From Ectobius pallidus (taxonomy: Eukaryota; Arthropoda; Insecta; Blattodea; Ectobiidae): a DNA stretch of 64,000 nucleotides. The stretch's first letter is position 1, and each line of letters begins with the position of its first letter. Below the pieces are notes generated by a model, which was not told the origin of the DNA, made no database searches, and saw nothing but the letters and a program-made list of their open reading frames with translations. Made by a program: the position numbers and the translations under genes. The stretch covers positions 218,186,484-218,250,483 of the forward strand of contig CAXKWD010000001.1 of the NCBI GenBank assembly GCA_964059195.1. Reading direction: 5' to 3'. Positions 10,355-19,427 of the stretch are shown one piece after another.

Positions 10355-11556
10355 CTAATATGAAAATAATACATTGAAGGGAACAAATCAAAACATTAAT
10401 AATATAGTTTTGGAGGAAGATATATGTAAGAAAAAACTAAATAAAGAAAATGTTTTTTCGGAGTATTCAAATTTTGATCGCAGATACTTTTGAACTGCTT
10501 TTTGTTAATATTAAATATATCTATATTGTCCATTTTGTGCAATTGTTTGTATAGGTGGAGCACATTATAATGAGGCGAATTATTATGGAAGTCACTGTTT
10601 GCTTTTGAGATAAAAAAAATGTCATTTCAGTCATTTCATTAGCAAATTATAAAAACTACTTTTGTTTATTATATTTCATAAATAATAAACTGGAATTGGT
10701 TCTTCACATTCTGTAAAATTTACAATGCCTTCTCCTTCACACTACATGCAAAGCATTATTTAAATTTTATTTTAAATATTTTAAATTTGTTTTTCAAAAT
10801 CTATTATGAGTGTGACATAATTTGGACACTGATTTTAATGATGCAAAACAAAATTTCATTTGCTGTTCTGCTATTACTGTTATGGTCTTAATGTTGTTAC
10901 TAATGAAGGTATGAGGGATTAAATACAAATTATAAACTGTTTCCAGGTTGTCAGAGCATTTATTTAACTCATCAATAATAATTTAACAAAACTATCACCA
11001 TTTCGGGTGGGACAAAAAGTCACTTTTTGCTACTTTACATAGTAATTAACCACACATGTTTTTTTAAGTTAATCTTATACCAAATTGTACTTTAAGACGT
11101 ATATTTTCTCAAATGAAAATGGACATAGCTGATTACTCTTGACTACTTGGCATTAAAGAGTGTTAAAATCATGCTAAAAATGGCAAAAAAAAAAAAAAAA
11201 AAAAAAAGTAACTCAACGCTATAATTAAGTAAATCGACAGGTTTTAGACATGAAACCACTTCCGATACACCTAAGTCCTTAATATTAAGAGGATTTGAGG
11301 TTTTGAACTTATTTTTGACCACCCAATTACAATAATTTTATAACTTCTTTCTTTGAGGGAAAAATTCCCATATTTTATGAAATGGCTGATTTACAAGATC
11401 TATAACGTGAAACGTCAAAATATATTTCTTTTAGAATACTAATATCATCTATTTCGTTATCAAGTAATTTATATAAAAACAACAATGCATGACAATTTTG
11501 TCTGTGTGATAATTCAGGGAAATTGAAATAATGTAACATGATTGAATATTTATATA
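10355..11556. other. Intergenic, no gene recognised; possible LINE remnant
   Basis: AT-rich. On the minus strand, 10640-10440 reads as a short peptide (FHNNSPHYNVLHLYKQLHKM) reminiscent of a non-LTR retrotransposon tail, but the assignment is weak. A 22-base A tract sits at about 11188-11209. Confidence 0.35.
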
Positions 11557-11732
11557 TGCATTCATGAACCACATATTATTGTCTCTCTTGGACAATACAT
11601 GAGAATATTATAGGAGAAAAGTTCCTCTGACACTGGGATTTGAACCCAGGACCTTTGGCTATCCGTGCCACTGCTCTACCAACTGAGCCAAGCCAAAGTT
11701 CACTTCACAGCGCCAGATGGAAACTCTCTCCC
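11557..11732 (-). mobile_element. SINE family A, 5'-truncated copy
   Basis: Minus-strand tRNA-like sequence: TTGGCTCAGTTGGTAGAGC (box A region) and GGTCCTGGGTTCAAATCCCA (box B), preceded on the + strand by the family tail (TTCATGAACCAC...TATTGTCTCT). Same family as the inverted dimers at 28.3, 29.4 and 58.4 kb, here broken in the middle. Confidence 0.75.
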
Positions 11733-11962
11733 GGCGAAATCAATGGGAGCGAGATCCGGGCTATAGGGGGGATTTTTAAACACCTCCCATCTTTTCCTAC
11801 ACCTCAAGAAATGAGAGAATGACAGACAGGCGGATATGATTGTTACACAGTGGTTCAAATCCCAGGTGGCAGACTTCTCCGACAAAGGTATTCAAATGTT
11901 GGTCCCACGGAATGAAAAATGTCTCAATTCCGGTTGCGAATACGTTGAAAAATAGCTGGACA
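11733..11962 (+). pseudogene. mariner transposase 3' fragment with internal inversion
   Basis: The + strand reads a mariner C-terminus (MLVPRNEKCLNSGCEYVEK, stop 11953-11955). The preceding segment, 11734-11786, encodes the YSPDLAPIDF catalytic-region motif on the opposite strand, so a piece of about 53 bp has been flipped relative to copies at 12.4 and 36.3 kb. Stops interrupt the frame. Confidence 0.75.
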
Positions 11963-11980
11963 CCAGGGTTTAAGCTACGA

Positions 11981-12002
11981 TCGCATTTCTCGCGAAATGC
12001 GA
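11981..12002. repeat. Perfect short palindrome TCGCATTTC/GAAATGCGA in a GCGAAA-rich patch
   Basis: Nine-base arms are separated by TCGC, followed by several more GCGAAA/TTTCGC words up to 12060. No known element is recognised. Confidence 0.6.
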
Positions 12003-12211
12003 AAGTAAACGTTAGAATGCGAAATAAATTGCAGCCACTTTCGCAAAAATGCGAAAGGAAATTCTTATATAGTGATCGTGTGATGTTAATAACATCTTAA
12101 TGATGAAAATTGAAGGCCCCGAAAGAAAAAGCTATAATTTTAGCAAGGCTTTTGAGAAGTAGGCCAATTTGAAACAGAAAAAAGTGTTAAATCCTAACCA
12201 AAGTGTTTTGA

Positions 12212-12212
<1 letters not shown>

Positions 12213-12265
<53 letters not shown>
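12213..12265. repeat. (TAA)n microsatellite
   Basis: About 17 TAA units. Confidence 0.95.
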
Positions 12266-12359
12266 TTCTTTCTTTCTTTTTCGTAGAAAACTTCAAAAGT
12301 AAAGTGTATCCATTCAGTGGCAACAACCTTCACCTCTCTATTATTCTGTCATTTCTTAA

Positions 12360-12697
12360 GGTATAGGAAAACCCGGGTGGTGTTTAAAAGTCCACTCTAC
12401 AGCCCGAATCTTGCTCCCATTGATTTCCATCTTTTCCTACACCTCAAAAAATGTCAGAGAATGACAAAGAGGCGGACATGGTTGCCACACAATGGTTCAA
12501 ATCCCAGGCGTCAAACTTCTGCGACACAGGTGTTCAAAAGTTGGTCCCACGGAATGAAAAATGTCTCAATTCCGGTGGAGAATATGTTGAAAAATAGCTG
12601 AACACTTGTTTTATCTGTTGCAATAAACATTTCCATGAAATTGTGTTTTGTTTCTGTAAACTGCCACAGGATACTGACTTTATGGACGCGCCTCGTA
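12360..12697 (+). pseudogene. mariner transposase 3' fragment plus 3' TIR
   Basis: Encodes PLYSPNLAPIDFHLFLHLKK, the motif carrying the third catalytic Asp of mariner transposases. After a frameshift comes a C-terminal VPRNEKCLNSGGEYVEK and stop (12594-12596), then a tail ending at CCTCGTA (12691-12697). That tail is the inverse of TACGAGGCGCG seen at 45556, the terminal repeat. The 5' half is missing. Confidence 0.8.
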
Positions 12698-13192
12698 TAT
12701 GTGGGAAAATTAGTGCAACACTTTTTGTACTATTTATTTAAACAAAGATGTCATAGGAACTGTTTTACTTAAATTATTTAAGTAGCGATACTTCAGTTGC
12801 ACTGGAACCGATGATTCAGGCTGTACTTTCTCTCCTAAGCACTCTTCAATTAATACCGGTAGACCTTTAGTTTGTTTAGTTTATGGAAAATGTTTATACC
12901 AATTTACACATTTGTGTTTATCTGTTGCAGGTAAGGTATAATCTCCCAACATGATCACACGTCCTTGCATGTGAGTAACTTTTTGATTATTAACACTTCT
13001 TAAGCGGGTTGTACAATAACACAGTAGCCTATACTTTCTTAATATCGATTCCTGTTGTTGATTACGAGTCCATGAAGTTGAATTATTTACATAGGCCAAA
13101 TTCTACCTTCTTTTCTGTTTTTTTTAAACCTCTTCCTATTCTAGGGATTTTTTATGCGGTACACGCCCCCCGGGCCTTACAGAATCGCGATT

Positions 13193-13375
13193 TGTCTATG
13201 GCAGATGTATACAAAAGTTGGTCTCACGTTATGACAAATGTCTGAGTTCCGGTGGCGAATATGTTGAAAAATAGCTGGATACTTGCTGTACCTGTTGCAA
13301 TAAACATTTCCATGAAATTGTGTTTTGTTTCTGTAAACGGCATCAGGGAAGCTTACTTTATGCACGGTCCTCGTA
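13193..13375 (+). pseudogene. mariner 3' end fragment
   Basis: Only the last codons (SSGGEYVEK-like, GTTGAAAAATAG) and the conserved tail TGCAATAAACATTTCCATGA to CCTCGTA remain. Same family as the 12.4-kb copy. Confidence 0.7.
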
Positions 13376-13394
13376 TACGCGTGTGTCCACGTGA

Positions 13395-13673
13395 ACGGCA
13401 GCGTTATTACAAGTTATCTTCCATTTAAGCTATCTGGAAGTTACGTATCGGGAGATGGCAATAAATTGGACATATTTAATTTATACTGTGCTATGTGTTA
13501 TATAGTAGATAATATTGATAAATTTCAAACCAATTTCACTGTACATGGACGTCCTACTAGAAACATGAATTTACATATACCAGCTAATTTAATAAATCTT
13601 TTTCAGAAGGGTGCTTATTATTCTGCAATACAGATATACAATAAGCTTCCAAGAAACAATCAATTATTATGTA
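13395..13673 (+). pseudogene. Non-LTR retrotransposon (LINE) ORF2 C-terminal fragment, 5' piece
   Basis: Translation includes NFTVHGRPTRNMNLHIPANL and FQKGAYYSAIQIYNKLP, the conserved tail downstream of reverse transcriptase in jockey/CR1-like LINEs. It is interrupted at 13674 by a Helitron-like insertion. The frame resumes near 14475 with KSKCKSFNRSLKEFLIT, ending near 14555. Confidence 0.75.
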
Positions 13674-14472
13674 CTAGCTTAAAAGACCCGGCGTCGCCCG
13701 GTTTTTTATTTTGTAATTGGAAATTAACTTATGAAGGACTATCGTTTTTTAAATTCTAGGTCCTTATATAGGTATTTAGAATTTGAAATAGGAAGAACGA
13801 CTTATCACACTCAAACTATTCCCTCAGAAAACGCTTGATATAGCTTTTTATGGCTCATAGAGATGTAGAATTTTGCATCCCATCGCTTTTACAGTACACA
13901 GGAAGCCTGGTAGGAGTTCAAATAAGAAGAAACAAAAAATTAGGTAACATTAAATTGTATTGTCTTTGCGGAATTTTTATTTCTCGCTCTCATGTTACCA
14001 TATACCCGTTTTGGGGATGAAATTAAACAGAAATGCAATATAACTATCATATTCCTCTCCCCAAAACATATTACCACACCTCGTATTGTTTTCTCTATGT
14101 CCAGGATAGAGAAAGTTATGTGACAGCATTATTTTCGTGGATTTCATTCTTTAATACTTATTTATAACATGAATTATATTGATATCTCCTCTAATTTATC
14201 AAATTCTAGTTTCATTTATTTACAAACCCATCTGAGACCCACTGGCAACAATATGTTGTCATGTCAACTGTGATTTGGATTTGATAATTCTGTGTAAAAA
14301 GGGTTTAAGTATTCTCAAAAACATTTGATTTTTGGCATTTAAAATCAAAATTTTGCAAAATCCTTTCTTAGGGAGCACTGTCAAAATTCCAAGTCTCTAC
14401 CTATTATAGTTTAGGCTCTACGTTGATTCTCTGTCAGTCAGTCAGTCAGGACAAAGCCTTTTATATATTAGA
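13674..14472 (-). mobile_element. Helitron-like element inserted in a LINE fragment
   Basis: Read on the minus strand it starts TCTAATATATAAAAGG (14472 downwards), has a (CTGA)n tract, and ends with the hairpin CCGGGCGACGCCGG, a short spacer and CTAG before a T (13674-13677). These are Helitron-type ends. A related copy starts at 63380. No Rep/helicase coding. Confidence 0.7.
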
Positions 14473-14618
14473 CATTAAAAGCAAATGCAAATCTTTCAAT
14501 AGATCTCTCAAGGAATTTTTAATAACTACCCTTCTAAGATATGGATTAATATTTCCAGCTTGAATAAGTTTGGCACCCTACAGTTCTGTATAGTTTTGTT
14601 ATAACATGCATGTTTATT
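14473..14618 (+). pseudogene. LINE ORF2 C-terminal fragment, 3' piece
   Basis: Continuation of the LINE tail after the Helitron insert (KSKCKSFNRSLKEFLIT). It ends just before the duplicated zinc-finger 5' flank begins. Confidence 0.6.
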
Positions 14619-15134
14619 CTGATCTGACGTGTTTTATATCCTTGAGCTTCGGCTTCGCTCAACACAGGATCTACATGACGATGTATCTACATCTACATTG
14701 TGCACATTTCGTTTATAACGAATGAAAGGAAATGCACATAAACATGATAAATAGTGGTTTAGAGCCGTAAATTAGTTTTTGATGCATTCCTGTAAGGATT
14801 TCAATCGCTTATGGCACTTAAGTATGTTGTATCTGTCAGAAAACCCATCACACAGTCATAGCTGGGGGTGTGATACCGTGTTTGCTTGCAGATTTTGTGG
14901 TGGTAGCCATGGATTACCTTTATAATAATTATTATATAATACGAAAGTTCGAATGCTTCTTGTTCATTCTGGAAACCGTTAACTTTGTAACCGTCAACTG
15001 TCTTGTGACTTGATTGTCAGATGTAGATGTCTGTGAAGTGTGAACCAGGCTAGTGAACTTCGTGTGAATTTACAAGTAACGTAAGTCAATATTACGATCT
15101 TCATGTGGTATACCTTTCATGTCCACCATACATA
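14619..15134 (+). promoter_or_regulatory. Duplicated 5' flank of zinc-finger paralog 3
   Basis: Nearly identical to 6076-6533, with 56 extra bases (15027-15082) absent upstream of paralog 2. That stretch ends in a donor-like AAC|GTAAGT at 15078-15086 and holds a short frame (MSVKCEPG, then stop). The block probably contains the promoter or 5'UTR. Confidence 0.5.
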
Positions 15135-17222
15135 ATGGAACACGTGGTGAAATCAAAATCTGAAGGAACTGAAAATAACCAAGATATTTCCGACTTCTCG
15201 ACCAAATGTTTAAAGCTCGAACTTTTTGATATTAAACGAAAGATAAAGCCTAAACTTTCAGAGAAAACTGAATTAAAGCAAGAGATTTCTGTCTTCACCC
15301 CGAAATGTGTTAAGCACGAACTTCCTGATATTAAACCGAAAAGTGAGTCTTGTGAGAAAACTGAATTAAAGCGAGAGATGTCTAACTGTTTCCCAAAATG
15401 TGTCAAGCACAAACTTCCTTATATTAAACCGAAGAGTGAGCCTTATGAGAAAACTGGGTTAAAGCAAGAAATATCTGACTGCTTTCCAAAATGTGTGAAG
15501 CACAAACTTCCTTATAATAAACCGAAAAGTGAGTCTTGTGAGAAAATTGAATTAAAGCGAGAGATTTTTGACTTTTCCCCGAAATGTGTCAAGTACGAAC
15601 TTCCTGATAATAAACCGAAAAGTCCGTCTTGTGAGAAAACTGAATTAAAGCAAGAGATGTCTGACTTCTCCCCGAAATGTGTCAAGCACGAACTTCCTCA
15701 TAATAAACCTAAAAGTGACTCTTGTGAGAAAACTGAATTAAAGCGAGAGATTTCTGACTTCTCCCCGAAATGTGTCAAGCACGAACTTCCTGATAATAAA
15801 CCGAAAAGTCCGTCTTGTGAGAAAACTAAGTTAAAGCAAGACATGTCTGACTTCTCCCCGAAATGTGAAAAACATGAACTTCCTGATATGAAACCGAAGA
15901 CTGAGTCTTGTGAGAAAACTGAATTAAAGCAAGAGCTGTCTGACTTCTCCCCGAAATGTGAAAAGCATGAACTTCCTGACATTAAACCGAAGAGTGAGTC
16001 TTGTGAGCATACTGAATTAAAGCGAGAGATTTTTGACTTTTCCCCGAAATGTGTCAAGCACGAACTTCCTGGTAATAAACCGAAAAGTCCGTCTTGTGAG
16101 AAAACTGAATTAAAGCAAGATATGTCTGACTTCTCCCCGAAATGTGTCAAGCACGAACTTCCTCATAATAAACCGAAAAGTGAGTCTTGTGAGAAAACTG
16201 AATTAAAGCAAGAGATTTCTGATTTCTCCCCGAAATGTGTCGAGCAGAAACTTCCTGATATTAAACAGAAAAGTGAGACTAGGCCTATAATACCCAATCT
16301 AGAAGGTAAAAGTCAAATTGAAAGAGAGAATTACCCTGAAGACTACAATATATTGACAAACGCCAACATAGTTCACGAGTTCGGCACACCGGTTTCATGC
16401 CGAGATATTCCCGAAGTACCGGTATCTTGTGAAGAAAATCTGCAAATGAGTGCTGAGAAACATGCAGGAGAAAAAGGTTTTCCTTGTGTTGTTGAAAGCG
16501 GTAATCTGGATAGACACCAACTTACTCATGGAGGAGAAAAAAGATTATCGTGTGATGTCTGTTCGAAATCATTTACTTATCGATGTAAACTCAACAGACA
16601 TATGCTTATTCATACAGGACATAAAACATTCTCGTGTGATGTCTGTTCCAAAGCATTTACTCATAGATGTTATCTCAACAGACATATGCTAATTCATACC
16701 GGAGATAAACAGTTCTCATGTAAAATCTGTTCCAAAGCATTTACTCAGAAATGTCATATGAAAACGCATATGTTAATTCATACAGGGCATAAAACATTCT
16801 CGTGTGATATCTGTTCCAAAGCATTTACTCGTAAAGGTTATTTAAGAAATCATGTATTAACGCATGCAGAAGATAAGAAATTCTCGTGTGATATCTGTTC
16901 CAAAGCATTCACTCAAAAAGTTCATCTCAGAAGACATATGCTTATTCATACAAAAAATGAAAAATTATCTTGTGATGATTGTTCCAAAACATTTACCTAC
17001 AAATCTACTCTCAAAATACATATGCTTCTTCATAAAGAAGAGGAAAAATTCTCCTGTGATGTGTGTTCCAAAGCATTTACTCAAAAAGTTTATCTCAGAA
17101 GACATATGCTTATTCATAGAAAAGATGAAAAATTATCTTGTGATGATTGTTCCAAAGCATTTACCTACAAATCTAATCTCAAAAGACATGTGCTTACACA
17201 TACAAGAAATAAAGCTTTGTAG
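15135..17222 (+). CDS. C2H2 zinc-finger protein, paralog 3, with 12-unit SUMO-motif repeat array and 8 fingers
   Basis: A single exon of 695 codons plus stop. ATG 15135 (MEHVVKSKSEG) aligns with ATG 6534 of paralog 2; the open frame upstream to 15105 has no ATG. Residues about 19-390 are twelve units of the same 31-residue repeat (the first has 33), for example SDFSPKCVKHELPDNKPK-SPSCEKTELKQEM. They contain about 18 hydrophobic-K-x-E/D motifs (VKHE, VKYE, LKRE, LKQE, LKQD). Some units have lost the first motif (EKHE, VKHK), while the second is kept in nearly all. A degenerate finger (FPCVVESGNLDRHQLTH) and eight canonical fingers follow, ending LTHTRNKAL. Relative to paralog 2 it has more repeats and seven fewer fingers. 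It is probably a nuclear DNA-binding regulator with unknown targets. Confidence 0.92.
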   Translation: MEHVVKSKSEGTENNQDISDFSTKCLKLELFDIKRKIKPKLSEKTELKQEISVFTPKCVKHELPDIKPKSESCEKTELKREMSNCFPKCVKHKLPYIKPKSEPYEKTGLKQEISDCFPKCVKHKLPYNKPKSESCEKIELKREIFDFSPKCVKYELPDNKPKSPSCEKTELKQEMSDFSPKCVKHELPHNKPKSDSCEKTELKREISDFSPKCVKHELPDNKPKSPSCEKTKLKQDMSDFSPKCEKHELPDMKPKTESCEKTELKQELSDFSPKCEKHELPDIKPKSESCEHTELKREIFDFSPKCVKHELPGNKPKSPSCEKTELKQDMSDFSPKCVKHELPHNKPKSESCEKTELKQEISDFSPKCVEQKLPDIKQKSETRPIIPNLEGKSQIERENYPEDYNILTNANIVHEFGTPVSCRDIPEVPVSCEENLQMSAEKHAGEKGFPCVVESGNLDRHQLTHGGEKRLSCDVCSKSFTYRCKLNRHMLIHTGHKTFSCDVCSKAFTHRCYLNRHMLIHTGDKQFSCKICSKAFTQKCHMKTHMLIHTGHKTFSCDICSKAFTRKGYLRNHVLTHAEDKKFSCDICSKAFTQKVHLRRHMLIHTKNEKLSCDDCSKTFTYKSTLKIHMLLHKEEEKFSCDVCSKAFTQKVYLRRHMLIHRKDEKLSCDDCSKAFTYKSNLKRHVLTHTRNKAL
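15189..16290 (+). repeat. Coding minisatellite, 93-bp units, 12 copies
   Basis: In-frame tandem array of paralog 3. Units are more diverged than in paralog 2. ELKREI-type and ELKQEM/KLKQDM-type endings often alternate. Confidence 0.9.
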
Positions 17223-18030
17223 TGTGATTTCAAGTCACATTTCTCTTGTAGCTTCAAATTGAGCCTGGGCTGATAAAATCCACTTGACAACTACAGGCCA
17301 TGATTGCATATGATCACTTACTGTACATACCTCATATCTAAAGAAAATACTCGGCTTTTCAAGACACCATCTACATATGTATACTTATAGACCAGAGAAC
17401 CATTCCTGATAGACGACCTACGAAATTCATTGCTACAGCCATCTACCATTGCATACAACAAGCCACCTAATAACAGAGATACAGCGGAAGAAGAAGTAGA
17501 TGAACACTTCTACAGTGCCATGATTGATAGGAGCTGGACTAAACCCAACCAACAGCTGAGACTTGTGGTCCATGTAGTACCATACCACCTCTGAAGATTT
17601 CGTTGAACTCTGCCCTAAATACCTCGTCCTTCCATGCAAGGAAAACAATTTAATTATGGAACTCAGCTTAAAAGACTGAATAAGTTTATTACAATTTTGT
17701 GCGTTCCTTCCTTTATTATTATTTCTCACATAGAATGTTTTTAGACTGCTTTTTCTTGCTTAAATACCTTAGTTATTGACGTTTTACAGATGTTTTTCTT
17801 ATTAAATGGTCCATAGACCATTATAAAAGAGTCATGTGGTTCTGTTGCTTAAAGATTGATTGTAACATGGATGATTTTGAATTCTGTACGTGATATTAAG
17901 GAATTTGAAGGGTTATGTATGAAAGCGAGATCCCTTTTCCCAGGGACAGATCTCAAGTTTATTTAATTATGTTGTTGAGAATATAAGAGGCGCATTGTCC
18001 AATTACAACATTCTTTTATATTAATTAATA
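17223..18030 (+). repeat. Duplicated 3' flank of zinc-finger paralog 3
   Basis: Uninterrupted version of the flank that carries a MITE in copy 1 (1410-2120) and a different one in copy 2 (9596-10048). Homology ends around TAAGAGGCGCATTGTCCAAT (about 17985-18005). Confidence 0.75.
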
Positions 18031-18039
18031 AATATTTGA

Positions 18040-18215
18040 GATTTGTACATGGAAAAGCTCCTCTCTACCTCAACTGAAACATGACCTAAATATTCCGAAA
18101 ATGACCTAATATGCCGAAAATGGCCTAAATATTCCGAAAAGACCTGAAAATTTCTAAAAAAAGACCAATCTCTTGAAAATGAAAACTGCAAAATGAAGCA
18201 AAAAATGCAAAAAAA
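18040..18215. repeat. Interspersed repeat with GACCTAAATATTCCGAAAA subrepeats
   Basis: TGTACATGGAAAAGCTCCTC...CTGAAACATGACCTAAAT reappears inverted at about 46080-46205. Short subrepeats of (T)GACCTAAATATTCCGAAAA are visible. Class unknown; possibly a hAT-type MITE. Confidence 0.55.
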
Positions 18216-18238
18216 AATTGCCCTTATTTAATCAGTTA

Positions 18239-18955
18239 TTAAGTGCCAGTATGGTACTTTATGAGGTTGTGTGGGGAGGGGAAAATGTCTGTCGGTCTGT
18301 CCGTGTGTCTGTATCCTCAACTCAAATACGCTTAATCGGATTTTTATGAAACTTGGTAAACGCATTTATAACGTTCATGGAAAGAACCCTATTGATATTA
18401 GACAAAATCGGTTGACCGGTACCGGAGTAAAGCCCAATTTAGTGCCTCTTTCATGGTAATATATTAGAAATATTTATCAAAAACAAATTAGTTATCATGA
18501 CAACATATTGTTTTACAGTATTCATATACGGCTTTGGAAATTGCAATACAGTTAGCTATGACAAATAACATTATTCCTTCACATACGCTTATGAAAGTAG
18601 ATCGTCAAATTGAGCGAGGTAGCTGAGATGGTAACGTCTTGGACTCACATTTTGGTTGTTCCTGGTTCAGTTCCCGTAGCCGGCCAATATGACATACCTT
18701 TTTTGTATTTTTATGTGAGTGTGCGATTGTCAAGATATCACAAATCTGTATAGTTCTGCTGATGCTGGACGATTTAAAGCTGATAAAAAACTAAACCTTT
18801 GTTCTCCCTGAAGCTCTACTTAATGAATGAATCTGGAGCTTACCTCGGAAATCAATAAAAATGAAACTTATTTTCTGCATATCATAATTAGAATTATAAC
18901 TGATTAAACAAAAGCATACTAGCACTTTGTTACATCAGTTGCCTGATTTTATTTC
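18239..18955 (+). mobile_element. Interspersed element E, copy 1 (ends AAGTGCCAGTATG / CATACTAGCACTT)
   Basis: Starts AAGTGCCAGTATGGTACTTT (18241) with a (CTGT)n tract and carries one unit of a roughly 147-bp module (GATTTTTATGAAACTTGGTA...GACCGGTACCGGAGTAAA). The opposite end, CATACTAGCACTTTGTTACA, matches 23.2 and 26.9 kb. Class uncertain. Confidence 0.6.
18612..18715 (+). mobile_element. tRNA-derived SINE family B, diverged copy
   Basis: GAGGTAGCTGAGATGGTAAC with GTCTTGGACTCACATT, then GGTTCAGTTCCCGTAGCCGG (box B-like) and the family continuation CCAATATGACATACC. Better copies are at 29.2, 34.7 and 36.5 kb. Confidence 0.55.
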
Positions 18956-19316
18956 ATTATACACATTTGTTTTTTTTCGAGCTATCTTTTAACCTTCATA
19001 TAAAAAAGATGCAAAATGATCAAATGCCTTGCCCTACTTATTACTATTTACAATACAAGTTAAATAACACATGGAAGAGTGCAAATAACAGGCTACGTTT
19101 ACAAGTTCAGTATTTTATTATTAAATTAAATTTTTCATATCTGACAAACTAGGGCTAAAATAACTTAATTAGAATGTTAGGTTTTGATTTCGGGGAAGGT
19201 CCGGACCCCCTCCCCCCCCTTCCCTGCGCCACTGATTCCGCGTCTGTCGACCTCCAGCATCTTTGACAAGTGATTCACGTAAGAAACTCGAAGCGGGAAC
19301 TCCCACTCCGGAGCTG

Positions 19317-19350
19317 TCAGTTGTGTGGTGGAGTTGGTAGCGATCAGATC
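19317..19350 (+). promoter_or_regulatory. TATA-less Inr+DPE core promoter of the seven-helix receptor gene
   Basis: TCAGTT at 19317-19322 fits the arthropod initiator with A+1 at 19319. AGATC at 19346-19350 lies exactly at +28 to +32 and fits the DPE consensus RGWYV at every position. No TATA box is seen 30 bp upstream. The 5'UTR would be 35 nt, to the ATG at 19354. The flank is GC-richer than surrounding DNA. Confidence 0.6.
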
Positions 19351-19353
19351 GTC

Positions 19354-19427
19354 ATGATTCTCGTGATCTTGCTCCTAGCCACGGCCAGCTGCTTCCCTTC
19401 TCCAGATCTCCAAGGCAACAGCACTGA
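19354..19427 (+). CDS. Receptor exon 1 (signal peptide)
   Basis: ATG followed by a hydrophobic leader (MILVILLLATASCFPSPDLQ) and GNST, then donor GA|GTGAGT. The two leftover bases GA join the G at 46691 to give Glu, and the frame continues PSCRDKQ. Phase and promoter context support it, although 27.3 kb separates it from exon 2. Confidence 0.7.

Noticed and set aside
13391..13759. 122-codon ORF as a host gene
   Set aside because: The first part is a LINE tail and the last part runs into the Helitron-like insertion at 13674, so the frame is chimeric.
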